Shown here piece after piece: positions 1 through 7,056 of a stretch of 64,000 bases of DNA. The translations under genes and the position numbers were made by a program. Origin of the DNA: Lacipirellula limnantheis. GTDB lineage: Bacteria; Planctomycetota; Planctomycetia; Pirellulales; Lacipirellulaceae. Location of the stretch: assembly GCF_007746075.1 (NCBI RefSeq), contig NZ_CP036339.1:6256028-6320027 (forward strand), written 5' to 3'. The notes below the pieces were generated by a model. The model saw only the letters and a program-made list of their open reading frames with translations. It made no database searches and was not told the DNA's origin. Every line of letters begins with the position of its first letter. The stretch's first letter is position 1.

Positions 1-1760
1 GACCACTCTTGCACGGGCAGACCGACGATCTCGGTGAGGGGCGGACTGAAGGCGTAGCCGCGTTCGAAGAGCGTCGACTGTGCGCCGCTGCTGCGCATGC
101 CGTCGAGGCCATAGCCAGTGGCGCCGAGCCACGCAACGAGTTGGGACTGGCCCGCGCCGGGGTCGGGACGACCCGGCTCGCCGATCGGCTTGCCGGCGAA
201 GTTGGGAGCGAGGGCGAGATCGTAGCGCTCGACGCGCGGGCTGAAGAAGTGGGTGTAAACCGTGCCGCGCGCCGTCCCGGCGGCGAGATCAACGTCGACG
301 AACTCGACTTGATTTACGCGGAGGCTGTCTCCTTTCATCCAGTGGGCCGCCCAATACGCGGCGGCCGAAACGCCGACGACGATCAGCGGGAAGGTGATCC
401 ATGTCAACTCCATCCGCTTCAGCAGCCGCTTCACCAAGAAGTAATCGCCCGGGCCGATCAGCAGGATGTAGCCGATTACCAGCAGGGCGACCAACCCGAA
501 GGGCGCCGGCGTGATTCCTTGGAACGCCACGTCGAGCGAACGACGCAGGCGATCGATCAAATCGTCTTGATAGCCATAGTCGTTCTGGTCGTTGGCTGGG
601 CTCGCCGACCACTGCAGCGCCTGACGGAGCACATTCGGCCGGCCGGCCCAATCGACGATCGGCGGCGCGTCGGGATCGAACGCGACGAACGTCACTTCGC
701 CCAGTCCCTGCCGCGCCCGAATCACCAAGGGCATGTCAGTCGACTTCGAACCCGAAAAGGCGAGGATCTGTCCGTTGACGTCGGTAAGTTTCGGGACCTG
801 CAACCGCAGATTGGCGGCGTCGGGGATCGATTCGGCGCCGTTGGCAAACCCTTCGATCGGCTGCGCCTCGCGCAGGGTCGACATCGCTTCGTAAGTCCCG
901 GGGACGAACGGCGCCAGCGGGCCCTCCGGTCCGATCAATTCGGGCGCGTTCGCGCCGCAGAAGATCACGAGCTGACCGCCGAGATCGATCCACTTGCGCA
1001 GCGCCTCGATCCGCTGCGGGCTGGCGGCGAGCGGACGATAGATGTCGGCGTCGGTGCTGCCGAGGCAAAGGACGTCGATCGCCTCGTAGCCGTACCACTC
1101 GGTCGGCCAATCGGCGGCGCTGGTGAATTCGACGATGCGGGTTGCCAGTGGGCCGTCTGAATTGCCGTCAGTTCGAGCCAACTCGGCGAGGCCGCGCCGC
1201 ATGCCAAAGGTGGCGATGAAACGGTTCGTCGCCGGACTGCCGTAATTGACGAACTCGCCGCCCGGTTCGGGGCCAGGCAGGAATCGTTGCCTGGCCCGCG
1301 TCTTGCCATTCTCGTCGAGGACGCGAACCTCATAGGCGCCGCCGTCTTGGCCGGGACGCACGAACAGGCGTACGCTCGAAGGCTTACCGGCGAACACGCC
1401 GACCGGGCGGTCGGGCCCGGTGAAGACCGAAGTCGGCACGCCTTCGGCATCGGGGGTAATCAGTTGAATGGATCCGGTGAAGTTCTCTTCGCCGCCCTGA
1501 AGCGTCACTTCAGCCGGCGTCCAGCAACCGAGCTTGTAAGCTCCATTGAAGCCGAGCTTGAGCGACCGGATTTCGAGCTTCGGCCGTTCTTGAGCATGCG
1601 CGGAAGTGGCGAATAAAAGGAGAAGAGCGAATAGCGCGACGATGTAGCCCCCGGCTCCGCCGGGGGGTCGAACGGCGCTCCACACCGCTGCGGTCGGCAG
1701 CGCTACCCCCCGGCGGAGCCGGGGGCTATAGGGGACGTACTCAACAGGCGATCGGCTCAC
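1..1760 (-). CDS. Secreted/membrane protein of unknown function (3' end outside window)
   Basis: An open minus-strand frame of about 586 codons runs off the left edge. The start chosen is GTG at 1760-1758, which overlaps the TGA of the upstream MazG-type gene as GTGA, so translation is probably coupled. A hydrophobic segment around residues 39-53 ending in ATSAHAQ looks like a signal peptide. A long soluble part follows, then two membrane segments (plus positions about 385-545), one containing GPGDYF before a basic patch, and a further extracellular part. I do not recognise the family. The overall plan (signal, periplasmic region, membrane segments, periplasmic region) is common among planctomycete membrane proteins. 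The first 38 codons include both arms of a GC-rich palindromic repeat, an odd N-terminus; without it no ATG, GTG or TTG lies close to the signal peptide. Confidence 0.75.
   Translation of the reverse strand, partial: MSRSPVEYVPYSPRLRRGVALPTAAVWSAVRPPGGAGGYIVALFALLLLFATSAHAQERPKLEIRSLKLGFNGAYKLGCWTPAEVTLQGGEENFTGSIQLITPDAEGVPTSVFTGPDRPVGVFAGKPSSVRLFVRPGQDGGAYEVRVLDENGKTRARQRFLPGPEPGGEFVNYGSPATNRFIATFGMRRGLAELARTDGNSDGPLATRIVEFTSAADWPTEWYGYEAIDVLCLGSTDADIYRPLAASPQRIEALRKWIDLGGQLVIFCGANAPELIGPEGPLAPFVPGTYEAMSTLREAQPIEGFANGAESIPDAANLRLQVPKLTDVNGQILAFSGSKSTDMPLVIRARQGLGEVTFVAFDPDAPPIVDWAGRPNVLRQALQWSASPANDQNDYGYQDDLIDRLRRSLDVAFQGITPAPFGLVALLVIGYILLIGPGDYFLVKRLLKRMELTWITFPLIVVGVSAAAYWAAHWMKGDSLRVNQVEFVDVDLAAGTARGTVYTHFFSPRVERYDLALAPNFAGKPIGEPGRPDPGAGQSQLVAWLGATGYGLDGMRSSGAQSTLFERGYAFSPPLTEIVGLPVQEW
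1645..1728. repeat. REP-like palindromic element (family A), inside coding sequence
   Basis: Two inverted arms, each itself a palindrome (AGCCCCCGGCTCCGCC-type, 1645-1668 and 1704-1728), flank a 35-base centre. The same arms recur at 24737-24822 and around the IS element at 56187-57236. This copy lies within the first codons of the 1-1760 gene. Confidence 0.8.
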
Positions 1761-2068
1761 GGCTTCTCCGCATCGTCGCAGGTGCAAACGAGATGGCCGC
1801 AACCGGGGCAACCGCCGCCATACTTCTTTTGGACCGCTGCGGAGAGATCGACGCCGGCGACATTGGCAATCGTCGTCAGCCAGGCGAGCACATCGGCGAA
1901 CTCGAGCGACTGTTCCTCCAGCGTTCCTTCCCGCAGCGCTGCCGCGAGCTCGCCCACCTCCTCCATCAGCCACATGAACGTACCGTCGACGCCGCGGGCG
2001 ACGTCCTTTTCATGATACATCCCGCGGATGAGCTGCTGGAATTCGCGGAGCGATACGTCGGCGGGCAT
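1757..2068 (-). CDS. MazG-type nucleotide pyrophosphohydrolase domain protein
   Basis: This 103-residue protein has the all-alpha NTP pyrophosphohydrolase pattern: WLMEEVGELAAAL (EExxE) followed by EFADVLAWL (ExxD), the Mg-binding acidic residues of the MazG/RS21-C6 fold. It ends in a Cys-rich tail (CPGCGHLVCTC) that could bind zinc. Known members hydrolyse (d)NTPs to the monophosphate and pyrophosphate, often removing damaged nucleotides; the substrate here is unknown. The start is MPADVSLREF at 2068; an upstream extension is possible but not MazG-like. It is the upstream partner of the 1-1760 gene, overlapping it by four bases. Confidence 0.85.
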   Translation of the reverse strand: MPADVSLREFQQLIRGMYHEKDVARGVDGTFMWLMEEVGELAAALREGTLEEQSLEFADVLAWLTTIANVAGVDLSAAVQKKYGGGCPGCGHLVCTCDDAEKP

Positions 2069-2187
2069 AGGCGGCAGAAGCGGAATTGATGAATGACGAA
2101 ATCCGAATGGCGAACTGCCTATTGTACCGGCAATTGGCCGCCGAGCGAATCCAGAAGCGCGGCTCGTTGCCTTGCGGAAGGGGCGAT

Positions 2188-2342
2188 TAGCCACCAAGGC
2201 ACGAAGATCACCAAGAAGCGCGAAGGAACGCAAGAAATGAAGAATCGCGACCAGCCCGTCGTCGAAGCCAACGCTCCCGGATATCTGTCTTTTTTCACTT
2301 TCTGGGTGCGTCTTTGTGCTCTTCGTGCCTTGGTGGTTAGCC
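2188..2342. repeat. Imperfect inverted repeat with CCACCAAGGCACGAAG arms
   Basis: The left arm at 2188-2220 (TAGCCACCAAGGCACGAAGA) is mirrored at 2318-2342 (TCTTCGTGCCTTGGTGGTTA). It fills the gap between the MazG-type and isochorismatase-like genes. It belongs in style to the nested elements at 19579, 25874 and 54474. Confidence 0.65.
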
Positions 2343-2353
2343 TTTCTCGCCGG

Positions 2354-3238
2354 CTACTTGCTGGCCGCAAACCGAAACGGCTCGCCGCCGGTCAGGTCGC
2401 TGCTGACGATCGTCGGGCACCAGTATTTTTCGACGTGCTCGACCACCAGATCAGTTCCCGTGAAATGATCGACGTGCGGAGCCATTTCGTGGTTGTACAT
2501 GGTGTCGGTGAGGTCGCGGACCAGCACGACGTTCTTTCCCATCTTCACGAGCTGCCGAATCGCAAACGGTCGGCCCAGGACGCACATGTTGAGGTGGACG
2601 CCGCAGATGATGACATTGTCGATCCCGCGTTCGGCGAACAAATTGACGAGTTCCTGTCCGTTGTCAGTCACGGCGTCGCGCTTGTCGTCAATCTCGATGG
2701 AGGCGATTTGGCGTTTCCAGGGCGCGCTGATCTCGCACTTCACGGCGCAGTCGCAGCCCATATCGGAGTCGTCGATCGGCATTGGCGGTTCGCGCGGCTC
2801 ATCGGGATAGTCCCACGCCGTTCCCCAGCGTTGTTCCGCGGCAAGCTCGCCGGGCGGCGTTGCATGCGGAGCGCGGATCGCACGTTGGCGTGCGGGCGAG
2901 TCATTGTAGAAATCAACGCACGTGCTCGGGGCGTGAACCACCAGCACGCCGGCGTCGCGCGCCTTCGCGACGAACTCATTTAAAGGTCCCGCCATCTCGA
3001 CCACTCGTTCGGCGGCGCCGCGGCACCAATGATCGTCCCACATGTCGACGACGATCAGGGCGGTGCGCTGCGGATCCCACTCGACCGTCTCCTCGGTTCG
3101 CAGGAACGTCTTGCCGTCGGCGGTTTGCGGCTTCATGCCGCGGGTGTGAAACGTGAGCATTGGCCGGTTCACCCCTGTTTCAGCCCAGGCGATCGCGCCG
3201 AGCGACATGAGTGCGAGCATACAAATGATGAGTTTCAT
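2354..3238 (-). CDS. Secreted isochorismatase-like cysteine hydrolase
   Basis: The protein has 294 residues with a signal peptide (about residues 1-19, ending AIAWA). The isochorismatase/nicotinamidase fold is shown by ALIVVDMWDDHW (catalytic Asp65) near the start of the domain and by VIICGVHLNMCV with the nucleophile Cys219. A Lys near residue 186 could complete the D-K-C triad. Family members hydrolyse amides or vinyl ethers; the substrate cannot be read from sequence. Export is unusual for the superfamily but common for planctomycete members. It is divergent from the Rieske gene across about 70 bp. Confidence 0.85.
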   Translation of the reverse strand: MKLIICMLALMSLGAIAWAETGVNRPMLTFHTRGMKPQTADGKTFLRTEETVEWDPQRTALIVVDMWDDHWCRGAAERVVEMAGPLNEFVAKARDAGVLVVHAPSTCVDFYNDSPARQRAIRAPHATPPGELAAEQRWGTAWDYPDEPREPPMPIDDSDMGCDCAVKCEISAPWKRQIASIEIDDKRDAVTDNGQELVNLFAERGIDNVIICGVHLNMCVLGRPFAIRQLVKMGKNVVLVRDLTDTMYNHEMAPHVDHFTGTDLVVEHVEKYWCPTIVSSDLTGGEPFRFAASK

Positions 3239-3309
3239 GGCGTCCCTGTTGTTCGAGCCGGGAGCGAGATAAGCTCAATGTAGCAACTTCCGCTCAGCGA
3301 TTACGCGAC

Positions 3310-3636
3310 ATGTCCGAGTTTATCACCGTTGCCCGCGTTGGCGCCATTCCCGAGGGGGGCGGCGGCACCTTTCAGGTCGGCGCGCGGCTGGTGGCCGTTT
3401 TCAATCGGGGCGGCGAGTATTTCGCGATCGACGATCTGTGCCCCCACATGGGTGCATCGCTTGGCGCCGGCTACATGGACGCGGAAGGCGTGGTCACCTG
3501 CCCCTGGCACGCCTGGCATTTTTCGGTCTGCGACGGCACTTGGTGCGACAATCCGCGCATCAAGATTGATGCGTTCGAGACCCGCGTCGTGGGGGATGAA
3601 ATTCAGGTCCGCACGACGCCGACGAAGCCACAGTAG
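3310..3636 (+). CDS. Rieske [2Fe-2S] ferredoxin-type protein
   Basis: A 108-residue stand-alone Rieske domain. The cluster ligands are visible as C44-P-H46 (CPHMGASLG) and C64-P-W-H67 (CPWHAWHF). There is no signal or transmembrane segment, so it is probably a cytosolic electron carrier, like NirD or dioxygenase ferredoxins. No oxygenase or reductase is adjacent, so its partner is unknown. The TAG stop (3634-3636) is the first triplet of a palindromic repeat. Confidence 0.9.
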   Translation: MSEFITVARVGAIPEGGGGTFQVGARLVAVFNRGGEYFAIDDLCPHMGASLGAGYMDAEGVVTCPWHAWHFSVCDGTWCDNPRIKIDAFETRVVGDEIQVRTTPTKPQ

Positions 3637-3790
3637 CCGCGGCTCAACGAGCCGCCGGAGCGGTTCAAAAACAATGGCAAATGGGGAATGCCGAATGGGG
3701 ACATGAGGGAGGCGTTCGTGACCTCGCCCCATTCCACAATCAGCAGTCCCCATTTGATCGCCGCTCCGGCCGGTCGTTGACCGGCGGCTA
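3634..3790. repeat. Palindromic repeat (family B) between convergent genes
   Basis: The outer arms are TAGCCGCGGCTCAACGAGCC at the left and CGGTCGTTGACCGGCGGCTA at the right. They enclose a second inverted pair of AAATGGGGAATGCC / CCCCATT type. The terminal TAG (3634-3636) is the stop of the Rieske gene, and the terminal CTA (3788-3790) is the stop of the opposing gene. A sister copy is at 18766-18850. Confidence 0.85.
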
Positions 3791-4702
3791 GTCGACGTTC
3801 GGCACCCATTTCACGCCGATCGTTTGCTCGATCTTCTGTTCGACCACTTGGCCCGCCGCGGTGATCTTGAGGTTCGTCACCTGCGTGATCTTCGACTGCT
3901 CCAGCCGGCCTTCGACGCCATTGAATAGAACTTCACCGTTGGATTCCTGACTCGGGACTTCCACCGTGACCTCCCCGCCGGCAAAGCTGACCTCAACTTT
4001 GGCGCTGAACTTCTCTAGTTTCGTCCCGTCGCTATCCACGGGGCCTTCGTACTTGTAGGTCGTCACCGCCGTTTGCGTGCCGACGACAGGGAGTTTCGCC
4101 TCGGTCGTGCTGGTCCATTCCTTGCCGACTTCGAGTTTCTCCGGCAGCACAAACGACGCTTGGCCGACCATCTTCTTGAAACCGGCGGCGCTCGCCAATT
4201 CACCCATTTGCGCGGCGCCGGGCTGATTCTTCAGCGCTTCGGCGACGGCCTCGGGAACGACGACGTCGGTCACCTCGCCCCGAGGGGTCATGGTAACGAT
4301 GAAGGGGTGGCCGGTGACCGCCTTCAGCAGCGGCGCAGCCATTGCCGCTTGACCTTGCGGGTCCTCCTTGGCGTCGGTATCGATCTCGGATTTCATGCCG
4401 TCGGCGGTCGCAATGCTCATCCTCATCCGGTCAACTCGCTGTTCCAGCACGGCCGACCCATCGGGCTTCACTTCCTTGACGGTCCAGGACATGTCGATCG
4501 TCAGCACCGAGTCGACCGACATATCGCCGCCGGCGCCGGTCTTGGTGACTTTCGTATCCTGGTTCATCTGAAAGCGGTTGGTCAGGCCGGGCGTGAATTT
4601 CCAGGCCGGGACTTCCGCCGCGCGAACCGTCGTTTCTGCACTGAGCAGCAGGAGCGTGCAAGCCAAGACCTGAGGGCGGCAGAGCGTGAGGAGCGACGAC
4701 AT
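3788..4702 (-). CDS. Secreted protein of unknown function, DUF6263-like
   Basis: The protein has 304 residues with a signal peptide (about 1-28, ending TTVRA). The mature part is a beta-rich domain starting WKFTPGLTNRFQMNQDTKV and containing repeated statements of measured-response type (GQASFVLPEKLEVGKEWT, TTYKYEGPVDSDGTKLEKFS). This resembles the DUF6263 family of exported planctomycete proteins; that match is from memory of the pattern. No catalytic motif is seen. It lies convergent with the Rieske gene, and its stop codon is provided by a palindromic repeat. Confidence 0.7.
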   Translation of the reverse strand: MSSLLTLCRPQVLACTLLLLSAETTVRAAEVPAWKFTPGLTNRFQMNQDTKVTKTGAGGDMSVDSVLTIDMSWTVKEVKPDGSAVLEQRVDRMRMSIATADGMKSEIDTDAKEDPQGQAAMAAPLLKAVTGHPFIVTMTPRGEVTDVVVPEAVAEALKNQPGAAQMGELASAAGFKKMVGQASFVLPEKLEVGKEWTSTTEAKLPVVGTQTAVTTYKYEGPVDSDGTKLEKFSAKVEVSFAGGEVTVEVPSQESNGEVLFNGVEGRLEQSKITQVTNLKITAAGQVVEQKIEQTIGVKWVPNVD

Positions 4703-4795
4703 AGGTTCTTGTTCCGTTCAATAGATCAATCGATGTTTTGAAATCTGGTCGGCGAACACCTCCCTTGTCGGGAGGGATTTACCGTGCCGCAAGAA

Positions 4796-5485
4796 TCATA
4801 CCACGAAGCTGCCGCCTGGTTCGACTACTATCGGATCGGCGGCGGTTTGCCGGCGAACGTCCTCGGCCCAGGCGTTCCCGTCCTGGGCGATCGGCGGCCA
4901 GGTGTTGTAGTGGCAGGGAGCCGCCTTCTTGGGGTTCAGAAACTTGACCGCTTCGACCGCGTCCTCGGGGCCCATCGTGAACCGGTCGCCAATCGGCAGC
5001 ACGGCGAGATCGAGCCCGCCGAGGCCGATCAGCTTCATGTCGAGAAACAAGGCCGTGTCGCCGGCGAAGTAGAGCCGCTTCCCGGCCAACTCCAACAGGA
5101 ACCCGCCGGGGACGCCGCCGTACGCACCGTCGGGAGTGCTGGAACTATGATGGGCGATTGTAAATTTGGCCCGACCGAACGGCTGTTGAACAGCGCCGCC
5201 GGGATTCATCGGGACGACTTTATCCTCAGCCACGCCTTGACGTTTGAGCCATTCGGTGACCTCGTAGCCAGCCAGCACCACGGCGCCAGTGCGTTTGGCG
5301 ATGGCCGGTGCATCGGTGACATGATCGAAGTGACCGTGCGTCAGCAAGATAAAGTCCGCATCGGCTTTATCGGCTTTGATCGGGGCTGCAGGGTTTTCGT
5401 TCAGGTAGGGGTCGATGAGCAGCCGCTGGCCGTCGGCCTCGATGGCGAAACAGGAATGGCCGAGCCAAGTGATTGTAACGGACAT
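4796..5485 (-). CDS. UPF0173-type metallo-beta-lactamase-fold hydrolase
   Basis: The protein has 229 residues, the usual length for UPF0173. It starts MSVTITWLGHSCF. The metal-binding motif is THGHFDH, with further ligands in AHHSSSTPDG, FAGDTALF and a late CHYNTWP. Members are cytosolic Zn-dependent hydrolases whose physiological substrate is generally unknown. A longer reading from 5608 is open but adds an unconserved basic extension, so 5485 is preferred. It is divergent from the protease gene at 5696, with a shared intergenic region of about 210 bp holding a GC-rich inverted repeat near 5640-5670. Confidence 0.88.
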   Translation of the reverse strand: MSVTITWLGHSCFAIEADGQRLLIDPYLNENPAAPIKADKADADFILLTHGHFDHVTDAPAIAKRTGAVVLAGYEVTEWLKRQGVAEDKVVPMNPGGAVQQPFGRAKFTIAHHSSSTPDGAYGGVPGGFLLELAGKRLYFAGDTALFLDMKLIGLGGLDLAVLPIGDRFTMGPEDAVEAVKFLNPKKAAPCHYNTWPPIAQDGNAWAEDVRRQTAADPIVVEPGGSFVV

Positions 5486-5695
5486 GCGGATTCTCGCGGG
5501 CAGATGACGGTGGATGCGCTGCCTAGACTTGTACCCCGGTGGGTACAATGGAGGCAAGCGCGGGGGATGACTTGCCGGAACATTCTCGCTACGAGTTTCA
5601 TCATTCACGCCGACGCGTCCATTGCGTCCCGCCGCTCGCGGCGGGTTCGCGGGCTCCGCCCGCGGCTAAATGGCCGTTCTTGTTTTGCCAGGTTG

Positions 5696-7003
5696 ATGCG
5701 AACTTCAATAACCAAGTTGATTCAGGCGACCGGCCTCGCGGCGGCGCTCGTTGCCAGCGCGGCACGCGCCAACGCCGCGGATGCACCGCCGCCGCGTAAC
5801 GTGGACGCTCAGCGCGCCGCGGCGGCCGGCATCCGCGAACTCACCGGACAGCACATTCGCATCTTTACCGACCTGCCCTCGAGCCCGGCGGTCGACGAAC
5901 TTCCGGCCGTTTTCGACGCCGCCATCCCGCTGTGGGCGAAGTACTTCGACCTCGACGAAGGTGCGACCCAGGGCAAGTTTCTCGGCTTCCTGATTAGCGA
6001 TCGCGAGAAGTTCGCCGCACTCGACCTACTGCCCGCAGAGAACCGCGATTTCGTCAACGGTTACAACCGCAACTTCGAATTCTGGCTCGTCGAGCAGCCG
6101 AGCGACTACTACCGCCGCCATCTGCTGCTGCACGAGGGGACGCATGCCTTCATGCAGACCCAACTCGGCGGCGCCGGCCCTGGTTGGTACATGGAGGGGA
6201 TGGCGGAGTTGCTTGGCACTCATCGTTGGAGCGACGGTCGGCTCGAAATCGGCGTGCTACCGGCGTCGAAAGACGACGTGCCGATGTGGGGGCGCATTAA
6301 AGTCATCCGCGACGCGGTGAAGGCGGGAAAGCCCTGGCCGATCGAGGCGGTGCTGGAGGTCGACAACCGCCGGCAACTCGATACCGAGAATTACGCCTGG
6401 TGCTGGGCACTGACGGCGATGCTTGATGGGATGCCGGCGTTTCGCGAGGAGTTTCGGTCGCTCAAAAACTCCGTCGCCGACTCGGCATTCAACGAAACGT
6501 TCAGAGCGACGTACGGCCCCAAGCAGCGACTGCTCAATCAGCAGTGGAGCGCGTTCATCGCCCAACTCGACTATGGATATGACCTGGAGCGAATGGCCAT
6601 CGCCCTACAACCAGCCGCGAAGACCAGTCCGAACGCGGTTTCCATCGCCGCCGACCGCGGTTGGCAGGCCACGGGCTGGAAGCTCGAATCGGGGAAGTCG
6701 TACCGCATCTCCGCGACGGGCCGGTTTCAAGTTGCCAACGACGGTGAGCCATGGCCGTGCGAGCCTAATGGCGTGACCATCGAATACCACGACGGCCTGC
6801 CATTGGGCGCCCTTCTCGGCGCCATCGCCAGTACGAAGCCGAGCGAAGGCGACCCGTCGTTTGCGGAGCCAATGCTGATCGGCCGCGAAGCGGTCATCAA
6901 GCCCAAGAGTGACGGCGTACTCTGCCTGCGGGTGAACGACTCACCGGCGAAGCTGGGCGACAATGCGGGGGCAGTCGAAGTGAAGATTGCATCCGCTGAT
7001 TGA
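5696..7003 (+). CDS. Secreted DUF1570-like zinc metalloprotease with C-terminal LecA-like domain
   Basis: A 435-residue protein with a signal peptide (about 1-25, SAARANA). It carries a zincin motif H146-E-G-T-H150 in LLLHEGTHAFMQ, followed by WYMEGMAELLG, which supplies the third ligand Glu in gluzincins. The last 130 residues (AVSIAADRGWQATGWKLESG and onward) resemble the PA-IL/LecA-type carbohydrate-binding fold seen attached to planctomycete exported enzymes; this is inference. The frame is open far upstream, but ATG 5696 directly precedes the signal peptide. A second, distinct DUF1570 protein is at 27418. Confidence 0.75.
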   Translation: MRTSITKLIQATGLAAALVASAARANAADAPPPRNVDAQRAAAAGIRELTGQHIRIFTDLPSSPAVDELPAVFDAAIPLWAKYFDLDEGATQGKFLGFLISDREKFAALDLLPAENRDFVNGYNRNFEFWLVEQPSDYYRRHLLLHEGTHAFMQTQLGGAGPGWYMEGMAELLGTHRWSDGRLEIGVLPASKDDVPMWGRIKVIRDAVKAGKPWPIEAVLEVDNRRQLDTENYAWCWALTAMLDGMPAFREEFRSLKNSVADSAFNETFRATYGPKQRLLNQQWSAFIAQLDYGYDLERMAIALQPAAKTSPNAVSIAADRGWQATGWKLESGKSYRISATGRFQVANDGEPWPCEPNGVTIEYHDGLPLGALLGAIASTKPSEGDPSFAEPMLIGREAVIKPKSDGVLCLRVNDSPAKLGDNAGAVEVKIASAD

Positions 7004-7015
7004 GGGACGCTCCTC

Positions 7016-7045
7016 AACCCCCAGTCAGTGACCGGGGACTAATCG
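7016..7045. repeat. Hairpin repeat CCCC-loop-GGGG (family E), 3' side of the ABC gene
   Basis: The core CCCCCAGTCAGTGACCGGGG is followed by ACTAATCG. A sister copy with the core CCCCCGGTTAGTGTCCGGGG lies at 10026-10055 on the other side of the ABC transporter gene. It could act as a bidirectional terminator between the convergent genes, but there is no T-run. Confidence 0.55.
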
Positions 7046-7056
7046 CGTTTCCACGC

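Noticed and set aside
9-1160. 383-residue plus-strand frame at the left edge
   Set aside because: Antisense to the coupled membrane-protein gene, whose frame has a signal peptide and membrane segments.
4784-5695. Upstream extension of the 5696 protease frame
   Set aside because: It runs antisense through the UPF0173 gene and has no domain; the signal peptide defines the start at 5696.
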